From positions 80,880-144,879 of the forward strand of contig JABSQB010000005.1 of the NCBI GenBank assembly GCA_013214545.1: DNA of 64,000 bases, read 5' to 3'. The stretch comes from Henriciella sp. GTDB lineage: Bacteria; Pseudomonadota; Alphaproteobacteria; Caulobacterales; Hyphomonadaceae. Shown here one piece after another: positions 26,517 to 36,007 of the stretch. A program made the translations under genes and the position numbers. Below the pieces are notes generated by a model that was not told where the DNA came from, ran no database searches, and saw nothing but the letters and a program-made list of their open reading frames with translations. Numbering within the stretch: position 1 is the first letter of the stretch; each line of letters begins with the position of its first letter.

Positions 26517-28058
26517 ATGAGCCAGTCCAAATGGGAAGAGGCGACGTCACTCCAGATGATGCTCCATAAAACCTGGTCCTGGAATGGATGGCTTCGAACA
26601 ATATCCCTTGCCTGTGCATGTGGCTTCAGCCTGATCCTGTCTTCGTGCATCGCAGACCCCGATTTCGCCAGTGGCAGCGAGACTGCTGCATTGATTGAAG
26701 CCTATCAGGCGCAATCGATCGCAGCCGCTGAGGCGCGCGAAGCAAAGGAAGAGGCCGCGCTGAAACTGGTCCGCGTCGAGTCGCTGGGAGAGGGCGAGCA
26801 GCCGGTCTTGTCGGTGGATTTGGTGCATGCGGATTTCAACCGCGTGATTGGACGGATTCTGCAGAGTGAACTGGTCGAATACAGGACCGAACTGCTGCGT
26901 TACAATCGCCGTGTATCTGCGCGCTTTTCCCGCCGTCCGCTGGCGGATGGCTTGAATGTGCTGCTGGACGGGTCCGGTCTGGTGGCTGTCTGGAAGGATG
27001 GGATGCTCAACTTTTATGAGGATCAGTTCTTGTCTGCGGACTCTGAGACCAGCGTTTCTGATGATGAGGAGGAAGGAACGATCGTCAGCCAGGAAGTCGT
27101 CCTCAGATACATTGCCGCGGCAGATATGGTGGACCTGATCACGGCCCTGTTCAGCGCTGAATATGATTATGATGACGAAGCGCTGACCGTTGGCAGTTTG
27201 CCAGAGCTGAACGCCGTGTTCGTTGCCGGTCCGTCTGATGCCGTCACGGAAGCCGTTAGCGTTATCCGGCGTGCAGACCGCCCTGTCGCTCACGTGATCA
27301 TTGAGGCCCTGGTGGTGAATATCGACACGTCTTCTGTTAAATCGCTGTCGCTCAGTTTCACAGATGGGGCGTCAGGCAGGTTCGATCTCTCGACCCTGGT
27401 GCCTGGCCAGACGGGCGGCAATATTGTTGCGTCATTCTCAGATCTCGCAGCCAATTCTGCCGCGATTACGGCGACGATCGAGTTTCTGGCGGCTCAAAAT
27501 GCAGCTGAGATCCTGGCCCGGCCTTATGTTGCGACGCGCAGTACGGAATCTGCCGTTATCGCGATCGTCGATGATCAGTTTGCTCGCGTCGACACGTCTG
27601 GCGATGATTCCTCCATCATCACGACCGACTCGGTCACGGCCGGGATATCCATGCAGATCACACCAATTGTCATGGCCGATCAGTCCATTCGCATTGATAT
27701 CAATCTCGAAGATTCAAGACTCTCCGCGACGGCGGGGGACATCATTATCGCCAAGAAGCGCAGCACGGCGACAACGTCGATGATTGTCGATTCGGGGCAA
27801 ACCATTGTGATTGGCGGCCTCAACTCTCGCTATCGCTTGACCGATAAATCCGGCTTCCCGTGGCTGCGTCATGTGCCGCTTCTGAACATGTTTACGAGCG
27901 ATCAAGGCGCGGTTGAGTCGCGTGAGGAGCTCGTCGTGTATCTGACCCCATACATCTGGGTGCCAGGCCTCGATACGCCGCTACCGCTATCCGGACGACC
28001 CGTGCCAGACATTCCGGATTATCTCAGCGTCGAAACGGGCGGTCGCCCCGCCGAATAG
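26517..28058 (+). CDS. Lipoprotein secretin (outer-membrane channel), orphan
   Basis: Secretins form multimeric gates in the outer membrane for type II secretion, type IV pili, type III secretion or phage export. This product of up to 513 residues has a lipoprotein signal ending in LILSSC, an N0/STN-like domain (about 95-170), one N1-like ring domain (about 190-262, RYIAAADMVDLITALF to VIRRADRP), and the secretin beta-domain (about 265-485) with the signatures VDSGQTIVIGGL, FPWLRHVPLLNMF and EELVVYLTPYIW. It is shorter than GspD or PilQ and closest in layout to MshL-like secretins. No ATPase, inner-membrane platform, pilin or pilotin gene is adjacent. Start may be ATG 26517, 26556 or 26559; the later ones give a shorter lipoprotein signal. 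Confidence 0.85.
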   Translation: MSQSKWEEATSLQMMLHKTWSWNGWLRTISLACACGFSLILSSCIADPDFASGSETAALIEAYQAQSIAAAEAREAKEEAALKLVRVESLGEGEQPVLSVDLVHADFNRVIGRILQSELVEYRTELLRYNRRVSARFSRRPLADGLNVLLDGSGLVAVWKDGMLNFYEDQFLSADSETSVSDDEEEGTIVSQEVVLRYIAAADMVDLITALFSAEYDYDDEALTVGSLPELNAVFVAGPSDAVTEAVSVIRRADRPVAHVIIEALVVNIDTSSVKSLSLSFTDGASGRFDLSTLVPGQTGGNIVASFSDLAANSAAITATIEFLAAQNAAEILARPYVATRSTESAVIAIVDDQFARVDTSGDDSSIITTDSVTAGISMQITPIVMADQSIRIDINLEDSRLSATAGDIIIAKKRSTATTSMIVDSGQTIVIGGLNSRYRLTDKSGFPWLRHVPLLNMFTSDQGAVESREELVVYLTPYIWVPGLDTPLPLSGRPVPDIPDYLSVETGGRPAE

Positions 28059-28118
28059 AGGGGACGATAAGCGGGGACGCTGAGAGCTGACGAAAAGAGA
28101 AACCCCAGAGCGCGCCGA

Positions 28119-30668
28119 CTACTTCTTGGCCGGCGCCTTCTTTTTCTTCGTCGCGCGCTTCTTCTTGCCGCCTTTGGCTTCTTTCGCTGCCAGGATTTCC
28201 AGCGCCTGATCGATGTTCACCTCGGTGGGCTGCATGTCCTTGGGCAGGGTGGCATTGGTTTTCTGGTGTTTGATGTACGGCCCATAACGGCCATCCAGAA
28301 CCTGCACCGGATCGCCGCTGCTTGGGTGCGCGCCGAGATCTTTCAGGACCTTTGGCGCGGCCCGTCCGCCGCGACCGCCGCCAGCGCGCTTGTCGGCAAT
28401 CAGCGACACGGCGCGGTTCAGGCCAATCGTGAACATCTCTTCGACACTCGCCAGGTTTGCGAACGTGCGCTGGTGCTGCACATAAGGACCATATCGACCG
28501 AGATTTGCCAGGATCGGTTCCTCATCCTCAGGGTGCTTGCCCACCTCACGCGGCAGGCTGATCAGCATCAGAGCCTTTTCCGGGTCGAGTTCCTGCGGAG
28601 ACCACCCTTTGGGCAGGCTGGAGCGTTTGGGTTTCTCTTCGCCGATGCCCATTTCGAGATACGGGCCAAAGCGCCCGGATTTGAGCAAGATCGGCTGGCC
28701 GGTTTCCGGATGCGTGGTGATTTCCTCGCCGTCTGGATTGATCGCATTCTCCGCCTCTTCCTGGGTCGAGAAGGGGCGCGTGAATTTGCATTCCGGATAG
28801 TTTGAACAGCCCACGAAAGCGCCATGGCGGCCGAGCTTCAGGCTCAGCTCGCCTTCATTGCAGAGCGGGCACAAGCGCGGCTTTTCTTTGATGTTTCCAT
28901 TCTCGTCGACCGGCGGGAAGACATGATGACCGAGCGCCTCATTGAGGACATCCAGAACCGCAGAGACGCGGAGGTCTTTTGTCTCATCTATGGCTGCCGT
29001 GAACTGCGTCCAGAACTCGCGCAGAAAGGCTTTCCAGTCGAGCTTGCCATCTGAAATGACGTCGAGCTTCTCTTCAAGATTGGCGGTATAATCATACTCA
29101 ACATAGCGCTGGAAGAAATTCTCCAGGAAGGACGTGACCAGAATGCCCTTGTCTTCTGGGATCAGTTGTTTCTTTTCGATGCGGACATAATCGCGGTCAA
29201 CCAGAGTCGAGAGCGTCGACGCATAGGTTGAAGGGCGGCCAATGCCGAGCTCTTCCAGCCGCTTGACCAGGCTCGCCTCGGTGTAGCGCGGTGGCGGTGA
29301 GGTGAAGTGCTGTTCGGATTTCGCTTCGAGTAGATCGGCATGCTCGCCTTCGCTCAGCTTCGGCAGGCGCGCTTCGGCATCTTCATCCTTGTCGCTATCG
29401 TCGCGACCCTCTGTATAGAGCTTGATGAAGCCATCAAAGATCAGGACCTGACCCGTCGCTCGCAGCATGGCTGACTTGTCTTTATTGTGCAGGTCGATGG
29501 TCGTGCGCTCAAACTTGGCGGGCTCCATCTGAGAGGCAACCGCGCGGCGCCAGATCAGGGCGTAGAGTTTCCAAAGGTCGCCATCAGACTGTTTGTAATC
29601 GTCCGGGCGCAAGCTGAAATTGGTCGGCCGGATCGCTTCGTGGGCTTCCTGAGCGTTCTTCTGCTTGGATGAGTACCGGCGCGGCTTCTCCGGCAGATAC
29701 TGGGCGCCATAGTCGGATTGAATGTGATCGCGGGCAGCGTGATAGGCCTCTTCGGCCATGTTGACGCCGTCGGTCCGCATATAGGTGATGCGGCCTTCTT
29801 CATACAGTTTCTGAGCGGCTTGCATGGTGCGCTTGGCGGAGAAGCCAAGTCGGCGCGAAGCATCCTGCTGCAGCGTCGATGTGATGAAGGGCGGCGGCGG
29901 ATTGCGTTTGACCGGTTTGGCTTCAACGCTGGAGACAGAATAACCGCCAATCTTGACCTTATCGAGCGCGGTTTGAGCCGCAGCCGCATCTGGCAGGTCG
30001 AATTTCTTGAGCGCCTTACCGTCCAGAGAGTGCAGACGGGCTTCGAAATCCGTACCCCCTGGCGCCCGCAACTTGGCCCCGATGGTCCAGTATTCTTCCG
30101 GTTTGAACTTCTCGATTTCAAGTTCGCGGTCGACGACGATCCGCAAGGCGACAGACTGGACCCGGCCGGCAGAGCGCGAGCCGGGCAGTTTGCGCCACAG
30201 CACCGGCGACAGATTGAAACCTACAAGATAATCCAAAGCGCGCCGGGCGAGATAGGCGTCGACCAGTTCTTGATCGATTTCGCGCGGATTATCCATCGCG
30301 CTGGTGACGGCGGCCTTGGTGATCGCATTGAACACGACCCGCTCAACCGGCGTGTCTTTCTTAAGCGCGCGGCGTTTTTTCAGGGCATCAAGAAGGTGCC
30401 AGGAAATCGCTTCACCTTCACGATCCGGGTCGGTTGCGAGGATCAGTTTACTACCGGATTTGACAGCTTCGGCGATCTCTCGGATGCGTGCCTGACTCTT
30501 TGAGTCAGCCTGCCAGATCATCTCAAAATCATTGTCCGGATCCACCGATCCGTCCTTTGAAGGCAAGTCACGGATGTGCCCGTACGAGGCGAGTACTTTG
30601 TAATCACTGCCGAGATATTTGTTGATTGTCTTCGCTTTGGCGGGGGACTCAACAACAACAACTTTCAT
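28119..30668 (-). CDS. topA: DNA topoisomerase I
   Basis: TopA is the type IA topoisomerase that relaxes negatively supercoiled DNA. The 849 residues comprise a TOPRIM domain (VVVVESPAKAKTINKYLG and ATDPDREGEAISWHL), the cleavage domain with the active-site Tyr in ITYMRTDG, one C-terminal four-cysteine zinc motif (CPLC, then CSNYPEC), several topoisomerase C-terminal repeats (GRFGPYLEMG, GRYGPYVQHQ, GRYGPYIKHQ) and a Lys-rich tail. ATG 30668 is the family start. It lies 78 bases downstream of lptG, an unusual neighbour; plsY-dprA and rnr, its common partners, are elsewhere in the window. Confidence 0.97.
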   Translation of the reverse strand: MKVVVVESPAKAKTINKYLGSDYKVLASYGHIRDLPSKDGSVDPDNDFEMIWQADSKSQARIREIAEAVKSGSKLILATDPDREGEAISWHLLDALKKRRALKKDTPVERVVFNAITKAAVTSAMDNPREIDQELVDAYLARRALDYLVGFNLSPVLWRKLPGSRSAGRVQSVALRIVVDRELEIEKFKPEEYWTIGAKLRAPGGTDFEARLHSLDGKALKKFDLPDAAAAQTALDKVKIGGYSVSSVEAKPVKRNPPPPFITSTLQQDASRRLGFSAKRTMQAAQKLYEEGRITYMRTDGVNMAEEAYHAARDHIQSDYGAQYLPEKPRRYSSKQKNAQEAHEAIRPTNFSLRPDDYKQSDGDLWKLYALIWRRAVASQMEPAKFERTTIDLHNKDKSAMLRATGQVLIFDGFIKLYTEGRDDSDKDEDAEARLPKLSEGEHADLLEAKSEQHFTSPPPRYTEASLVKRLEELGIGRPSTYASTLSTLVDRDYVRIEKKQLIPEDKGILVTSFLENFFQRYVEYDYTANLEEKLDVISDGKLDWKAFLREFWTQFTAAIDETKDLRVSAVLDVLNEALGHHVFPPVDENGNIKEKPRLCPLCNEGELSLKLGRHGAFVGCSNYPECKFTRPFSTQEEAENAINPDGEEITTHPETGQPILLKSGRFGPYLEMGIGEEKPKRSSLPKGWSPQELDPEKALMLISLPREVGKHPEDEEPILANLGRYGPYVQHQRTFANLASVEEMFTIGLNRAVSLIADKRAGGGRGGRAAPKVLKDLGAHPSSGDPVQVLDGRYGPYIKHQKTNATLPKDMQPTEVNIDQALEILAAKEAKGGKKKRATKKKKAPAKK

Positions 30669-30746
30669 GGGAGGGCGGCTCCTGAATGGGCTTCGAGGCG
30701 GCGGAAACTGGTTGTGCCCGCGCCCTCTGTCAAGAGCGCGACCGAA

Positions 30747-31865
30747 TTAGCCGTCTTCCTGATAGGCGAGAACTGTGAGGGAAATGAACAAGGCGCAAAG
30801 GGCCGGAGACCAGGCTGCGATTAAAGCTGGAATGGCGCCAGATGAGCCAAAGCTCGAGGCGATCTGAGTGACAAAGAAGAGCGCCACGGCCGCACCCGCG
30901 CCGGTCGCGATTAATCGGCTGGTTCCGCCAAGTCTAGACAGTCGCAAACACACGATGGCGCCAATCAAAGCCATGGCGGTGTACAAGACCGGAAGAGAGG
31001 TTAGGCCAAACCAGCGCATAGAGAAGCGCGACGTATCGAGGCCGGCGCGATTGGTCTGGCTGATAAAGCCGGGCAAGCTCCAGAAGCCGATTGTGTCGGG
31101 TGAAGTGAAGCGCGAAAGCAGCGTGTTGGGGTCAAGGTCGGTTTCGATCGCCAGGCTTTCGAGACGAAGCGGCGCTGCACCAGGCGTGTTTTCAACCAGG
31201 TTCGAAAGCTGCCAGAACCCTTCTGAAATGGTCGCTGTTTCGGCGTCGATGCGGCGAATGAAACGGAAGCGATTGGTCGCGCGTGCGCCTTCATAGACAC
31301 GGCCCTCTTCAAGGAAACGAACATTGGTGAAGATTTGACCGGTGCTGTCGACCGAGGCGGCGTGAATAACGATCTGGCTGTCATCATTGCCTTGCCTTAG
31401 CCAGACATCGGTTCGGACACGGTCTACGACTTGTCCGCCTTCCTGAAGCAGATTGGCGCGAGTTTCCTCAAACCGCTCAGACAGTAAGGCGCCCATCGGG
31501 TTCAGTATCGCCATCGCGAACACGCCGAGGCCCGCGGCCATGACGATGACCGGTGCGAGGAACTGCCAGGCCGATTGACCCATCGAGCGGATAACCGAGA
31601 GCTCGGAGCTTTTGGACAATTGGTTGTAAGCAATCATCGCAGCCACGAGGACGGCGAAGGCAAGGGTTTCCTCGAGCAGGCCGGGCAGTTTCATCAAAGA
31701 GAGTTGCACGGCGCCCCACGGCGACAGCTCAACATTCTCGCCAACGGTCCGCAGCTGCTCAACGATATCGACCAGCATGATGGTGATCGCGAACAGGCCC
31801 ATGACCAGGGACAAAGCAAACAGGCATCGCAGGAAGATATAGCGCTGGATCCGGGACCCCATCAT
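30747..31865 (-). CDS. lptG: LPS export permease LptG
   Basis: LptG forms with LptF the inner-membrane part of the LptB2FG transporter that extracts LPS from the inner membrane. The 372-residue product shows the YjgP/YjgQ layout: membrane spans at the N-terminus, a periplasmic beta-jellyroll (about 130-250), then three C-terminal spans. The coupling segment SELSVIRSMGQSAWQFL is conserved. The start ATG at 31865 overlaps the lptF stop (ATGA), with a second ATG immediately after. A longer frame to 31949 lies inside lptF and is rejected. LptB and LptC are not in the window. Confidence 0.94.
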   Translation of the reverse strand: MMGSRIQRYIFLRCLFALSLVMGLFAITIMLVDIVEQLRTVGENVELSPWGAVQLSLMKLPGLLEETLAFAVLVAAMIAYNQLSKSSELSVIRSMGQSAWQFLAPVIVMAAGLGVFAMAILNPMGALLSERFEETRANLLQEGGQVVDRVRTDVWLRQGNDDSQIVIHAASVDSTGQIFTNVRFLEEGRVYEGARATNRFRFIRRIDAETATISEGFWQLSNLVENTPGAAPLRLESLAIETDLDPNTLLSRFTSPDTIGFWSLPGFISQTNRAGLDTSRFSMRWFGLTSLPVLYTAMALIGAIVCLRLSRLGGTSRLIATGAGAAVALFFVTQIASSFGSSGAIPALIAAWSPALCALFISLTVLAYQEDG

Positions 31866-32965
31866 GATGACGGTGCTCCTTTGATCCGCTCTCCGCGATT
31901 GAACAGGATGTAAGAGAGAATGCCGATCGCTGCGATGGGGACGATCCATTGGGCAATATTGAGGGACGGGTCACTGCCGCTGCTCGACTGCACGGACAGC
32001 TGAATGATGATCAGAAGAAGGGCCCCGGACGATGCGAGAACGATCCGGCGCGAATAGCCCCTGCGGCTGAAATTGCCGCCCATGACCGCGAGCATGGCAA
32101 GCATGGCCATCGCTATCCCGATCAAGGGCGAGGACAGACGCGAATTCGCCTCGGAGAGATATTCAAGCTCGTTCCTGCGTTCATTATAGCTGGACCGGTC
32201 AATGAATAAGAGCTCGTGAAGATAGCGGTCGGACGCTTTATAGATGAGCTTTCGATCCTCATTTACAAAGGGCGACAGGTCGAACGTCGACTGCTCGAAG
32301 TTGAGGATATTCAGCGCGCCATTCTGGTCCAGCTGATGGATCTGACCATTGTACATGATGATGGCCGGTTGGCCGTCGACTTCAATGAAGCGCCCCCGCT
32401 CGGCGAGATAATCACGCGCATCCGGTTGGCCCACGCGCTCGGCGATCTGCACGCCAATCAGGTCTGGTCCTTGCTGACCGCGGGCGAACACAGTGAGATT
32501 GGCATCAGGCGTTGTGAATTGCCCGGGCCGGACCAACGAAGAGGCGAGATCGGCGCGGGCCTCATTAACGGTCGTGCGCATTTCGCGCTGCGCAGAGGGT
32601 TGTACCCAGAGATTGACGCCGAGATGGATCACCGCGCCAAGAACGGCGAGGCGAATGATCGGCGATGCGACTTGCCAACGCGTCATGCCCGCGGCTTGCG
32701 CGACGACGATTTCACTGTCGCGATGCAAGCGATTGAGCGCCCAGATGGTGGCCACGAACATCGCCATCGGGGTCAGCAGGGCGACAATTTGCGGGACGCC
32801 GAGCGCGACGATCTTGAAGAAGGTCAGCGCGCCCTGGCGATTCTCAACGATGATATCAGTCTGTGACAGGCCCTGCGCGAGGATGGCGAGCACGGTCAAA
32901 CCGCCGACAATAATCAGCACTGACCGCAAGACGCGGTTAAAAAGATAACGCTGAACCCGGTTCAT
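31862..32965 (-). CDS. lptF: LPS export permease LptF
   Basis: LptF is the partner of LptG in the LPS extraction permease. The 367 residues begin MNRVQRYLFNRVLRSVLII, with spans at the N-terminus, a periplasmic jellyroll (about 130-265) and three C-terminal spans; the coupling helix region is RDSEIVVAQAAGMTRWQVA. It is the first gene of lptF-lptG and divergent from pepA with about 95 bases between starts, the usual alphaproteobacterial order. lptD, which often follows lptG, is about 26 kb away here. Confidence 0.94.
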   Translation of the reverse strand: MNRVQRYLFNRVLRSVLIIVGGLTVLAILAQGLSQTDIIVENRQGALTFFKIVALGVPQIVALLTPMAMFVATIWALNRLHRDSEIVVAQAAGMTRWQVASPIIRLAVLGAVIHLGVNLWVQPSAQREMRTTVNEARADLASSLVRPGQFTTPDANLTVFARGQQGPDLIGVQIAERVGQPDARDYLAERGRFIEVDGQPAIIMYNGQIHQLDQNGALNILNFEQSTFDLSPFVNEDRKLIYKASDRYLHELLFIDRSSYNERRNELEYLSEANSRLSSPLIGIAMAMLAMLAVMGGNFSRRGYSRRIVLASSGALLLIIIQLSVQSSSGSDPSLNIAQWIVPIAAIGILSYILFNRGERIKGAPSS

Positions 32966-33059
32966 AGTTGAATTTGTTCGTTTTCCTGTCTGTTTTCCTG
33001 CCTAACGAGTTGCGCCGCGCGCGTCGATGCTTACTTTGCGCCTCAAATGGAGTTCTTGC

Positions 33060-34526
33060 ATGAAAATTACATTCACTGACGCTTCTAAGTCGGAAATCGT
33101 CGGATTTATTGTTGATGAGGGTGGAAAATTGCCCGCGGCCGCTCAGGCGCTCGATGACGAAACAGGGGGGCTGCTAAATGAGGCCGCAAATTCAGGTCGA
33201 TTCAGTGGCAAAAGCGGTCAGCAAGCATTTGTCGTCCTGCCAAAAGGCAGCAGCGCTAAACGCGCCGCCTTGATCGGAGGCGGAAAGGCCAAAGGGCGCG
33301 ATGATCGCGCTTGGGAACGCATTGGCGCGAGTGCCTATAAAGCGCACTCGAATAGCGGGTTCAAATCCCTCGACCTGCATATTGATGCCGCTGACAACGC
33401 TGCGCGCACCGCGCTTGGCGCCAAGCTTGCGGCATATCGCTTCGACACATACCGCACCAAGCTAAAGACCGAGGATAAGCCGAGCCTCAACGCGCTGAAC
33501 CTGGTCACCGAAGACACCAAAACCGCGAAGACGGCATTCAAGCCCCTCGATGCTGGCGCAGACGGCACCTATCTGGCGCGTGATCTCGTCAATCTGCCGC
33601 CGAATGACCTTTACCCCGCAAGCTATGCCGCGCGGATCGAAGAGCTCGCCGAGCACGGCCTCGAAATCGAGGTCCTGGGCGAGAAAGAACTGGCCAAGCT
33701 TGGCATGAATTCCATGCTCGGCGTCGGGCAGGGCAGCGTCAAAGAATCAAAGCTCGCAATCATGCGCTGGAATGGCGGCAAGGATGGCGACGCGCCGGTC
33801 GCGCTGGTTGGCAAAGGCGTCTGTTTCGATACAGGCGGCATCTCGCTCAAGCCAGGTGCCGGGATGGAAGATATGCGTGGCGATATGGGCGGATCTGCCG
33901 CGGTTGTTGGCGCCATGCTGGCGATCGCCAAACGCAAGGCCAAAGCCAATGTCGTCGGCCTGGTTGGCCTGGTCGAGAATATGCCGGATGGCGATGCGAT
34001 CCGCCCGGGCGATATTTTGAAATCGGCTTCGGGTCAGACGATTGAAGTACAGAACACGGACGCTGAGGGCCGCCTCGTGCTCTGCGACGTGCTCTGGTAT
34101 GTGCAGGAGCATTACAAGCCCACCGCCATTGTCGACCTTGCGACTTTGACGGGCGCCATTGTTATTGGTCTCGGTCACCACCATGCGGGTCTGTTCACCA
34201 ATGATGATAAGCTGTCTGATCAGCTCACCGCGGCGGGTCTCGCCGAAGGCGAGCGGGTCTGGCGTCTGCCGCTGGGGCCTGAATATGATCGCCAGCTGAA
34301 GTCAAAATTCGCAGACATGCGTAATATTGGTGGCCGCGCCGCTGGATCGATTACGGCTGCGCAATTCCTGCAGCGCTTCGTCAATAAAGGGCAAACCTGG
34401 GCGCATCTGGATATTGCCGGCGTCGCCTGGGTTGAAGGCGAAAAAGCCCCAACTGATCCAAGCTGGGCCAGCGGTTTTGGCCCGCGTCTGCTCGATCGCT
34501 GGATTGCGGATAATTACGAAGGCTAG
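33060..34526 (+). CDS. pepA: Leucyl aminopeptidase (M17)
   Basis: PepA is a cytosolic two-zinc aminopeptidase that removes N-terminal residues from peptides; in some bacteria it also binds DNA. The 488-residue product has the M17 N-terminal domain and the catalytic domain with GKGVCFDTGGISLKP (metal-binding Lys and Asp), the signature NTDAEGRLVL and the terminal ASGFGPRLLDRW. ATG 33060 starts MKITFTDASKSEIV; a longer frame from 33027 lacks support. holC follows after three bases, the widespread pepA-holC pairing. Confidence 0.96.
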   Translation: MKITFTDASKSEIVGFIVDEGGKLPAAAQALDDETGGLLNEAANSGRFSGKSGQQAFVVLPKGSSAKRAALIGGGKAKGRDDRAWERIGASAYKAHSNSGFKSLDLHIDAADNAARTALGAKLAAYRFDTYRTKLKTEDKPSLNALNLVTEDTKTAKTAFKPLDAGADGTYLARDLVNLPPNDLYPASYAARIEELAEHGLEIEVLGEKELAKLGMNSMLGVGQGSVKESKLAIMRWNGGKDGDAPVALVGKGVCFDTGGISLKPGAGMEDMRGDMGGSAAVVGAMLAIAKRKAKANVVGLVGLVENMPDGDAIRPGDILKSASGQTIEVQNTDAEGRLVLCDVLWYVQEHYKPTAIVDLATLTGAIVIGLGHHHAGLFTNDDKLSDQLTAAGLAEGERVWRLPLGPEYDRQLKSKFADMRNIGGRAAGSITAAQFLQRFVNKGQTWAHLDIAGVAWVEGEKAPTDPSWASGFGPRLLDRWIADNYEG

Positions 34527-34529
34527 AAC

Positions 34530-35000
34530 ATGAGTGAGGCCCAAAAGCCCGAATGGTGGTTCTACCATTTGCAGCGCACGACGCTGGAACGGGCGGTTGG
34601 GCCTTTGCTTGAGAAGTGTCTTGAGCGCGGGTGGCGAGTCCTGGCGGTCAGTCCGGACATCACCCGCCGCGCGGCGCTGGATGAGGCGCTTTGGACTTAT
34701 GATGACCAAAGCTTCCTGCCGCATGGCCAGGCCGAGGCGGAGGGCCTGGAGCCCGCGCAGCAACCGATCCTGATCAGCGATGCAACGGAGAACCTTAATG
34801 AGGCGGCCGTGGTGTTGCTAATGGACGGCGTCGACATGCGCGCCGATGCCGCTTTCGAACGCTGCATGGTCATGTTCGATGATGGCGATCAGGCCGCACG
34901 TCAGAAGGCGCGGGAACAATTCAAAGCAGCGAAGGATGCCGGACTGACCGCGCGCTACTTCCAGCAGGCGGGACGCGGATGGAAGGAGGCGGGCCAATGA
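34530..35000 (+). CDS. holC: DNA polymerase III subunit chi
   Basis: Chi links the clamp loader to single-strand-binding protein at the replication fork. The 156-residue product has the HolC fold pattern: EWWFYHLQRTTLERAVGPLLEKCLERGWRVLA at the start, then ALWTYDDQSFLPHG and the later strand AAVVLLMDGVDMRADAAFERCMVMFD. ATG 34530 lies just after the pepA stop, and its own stop overlaps the following GST gene. Subunit psi is absent in most alphaproteobacteria, so none is expected nearby. Confidence 0.92.
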   Translation: MSEAQKPEWWFYHLQRTTLERAVGPLLEKCLERGWRVLAVSPDITRRAALDEALWTYDDQSFLPHGQAEAEGLEPAQQPILISDATENLNEAAVVLLMDGVDMRADAAFERCMVMFDDGDQAARQKAREQFKAAKDAGLTARYFQQAGRGWKEAGQ

Positions 35001-35671
35001 TCGAGCTTATTCTTGGCAACATGAATTACTCGTCCTGGTCGATCCGTGCGGCGCTTGTCGCGCGCGCTTCTGGATTAGAGATTTCCGAAACCATCCTGCC
35101 GCTCGGATTTGATGAAACCCGTGAGACTTTGATCGAGACGACGGGGTTTCACACCGTACCGGTCCTGAAATCAGGCGAGCTATTGATTCGCGACAGCCTG
35201 GCCATCACCGAGTGGATTGCCGAGCAGGCAGAACCTGGACGGGTCTGGCCGATCGATTCAGGCAAACGGGCGCTTGCACGCTCCATAGTGGCGGAAATGC
35301 ATTCAGGCTTCCTGCAGATCCGATCGAGAATGCCCGTCGATATTCGCACCCGTGCGCCAGCACCGGAAATGGATGAGGCGCTGCAATCAGAGATCCAGCG
35401 CGTCCTGACCATTTGGACGACGTGTCGGAAGAGCTATGCGAGCGATGGCGCGTTTCTGTTCGGCGACTGGTCCGCCGCCGACGCGTTTTTTGCGCCAGTG
35501 GTTACGCGGTTTCGAACCTATGGATATGATTTGGACGGCACCGCCGCCGAATACGCGAGCGCTGTTTGGGAAACCGACTTGCTGAAACAGCTACGCCAGC
35601 AGGCTGAGGCCGAACCGTGGGAGATTGAAATGGGCTTCCTTGGACCGGCGCGCGCCTGGGTCCAGGAATGA
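34997..35671 (+). CDS. Glutathione S-transferase family protein
   Basis: This 224-residue GST-fold protein is cytosolic and of unknown substrate. The thioredoxin-like N-terminal domain carries MNYSSWSIRAALVAR (possible catalytic Ser), the cis-Pro in HTVPVLKSGELLIRDSLAI, and a helical C-terminal domain with GDWSAADAFFAPVVTRF. It begins with an ATGA overlap of the holC stop. Its stop abuts the convergent small membrane gene exactly, the two stops sharing the palindrome TGATCA. Confidence 0.88.
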   Translation: MIELILGNMNYSSWSIRAALVARASGLEISETILPLGFDETRETLIETTGFHTVPVLKSGELLIRDSLAITEWIAEQAEPGRVWPIDSGKRALARSIVAEMHSGFLQIRSRMPVDIRTRAPAPEMDEALQSEIQRVLTIWTTCRKSYASDGAFLFGDWSAADAFFAPVVTRFRTYGYDLDGTAAEYASAVWETDLLKQLRQQAEAEPWEIEMGFLGPARAWVQE

Positions 35672-35857
35672 TCAGTGCTTCTCGCCAGCGGGTTTTGTGA
35701 TCAGCGTGATCACGAGCACGATGAGCATCAAAACCCCATAGCTGCCCGCGACTTTGAACGTATGCGCCGGTAACTCACCCGTCCACAAGAAGTAGAGGCC
35801 ATATCCAGCGGCGATCAGCACCGCGATGGCCAACATCATTCGTAGCGTTCCGCCCAT
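35672..35857 (-). CDS. Small two-span membrane protein
   Basis: This 61-residue protein is predicted to have two membrane helices (MMLAIAVLIAAGYGLYFLW and YGVLMLIVLVITLI) separated by a short polar loop, with a Lys-containing C-terminus. ATG 35857 has AGGAGA at good spacing; the frame extends to 35947 without a better start. No family recognised. It is monocistronic, between the convergent GST gene and the divergent ndk. Confidence 0.65.
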   Translation of the reverse strand: MGGTLRMMLAIAVLIAAGYGLYFLWTGELPAHTFKVAGSYGVLMLIVLVITLITKPAGEKH

Positions 35858-36007
35858 GATCGTCTCCTGTAATGCCGGATCAGGGTACCAGACTTGCAAA
35901 CGGATATGAAGAATGGGTGTAACTGTGCATGCAGCTGTTGCCGCCATTCGATTGCGTCGCTATAGGCGCGCCAAGTTCTGATTATTTGATAGTTACAGGA
36001 GCCTGAC

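Noticed and set aside
26517..28058. Filamentous prophage explanation for the orphan secretin
   Set aside because: No Zot-like morphogenesis ATPase, coat proteins, replication initiator or att site nearby, and the lipobox is unlike phage pIV secretins.
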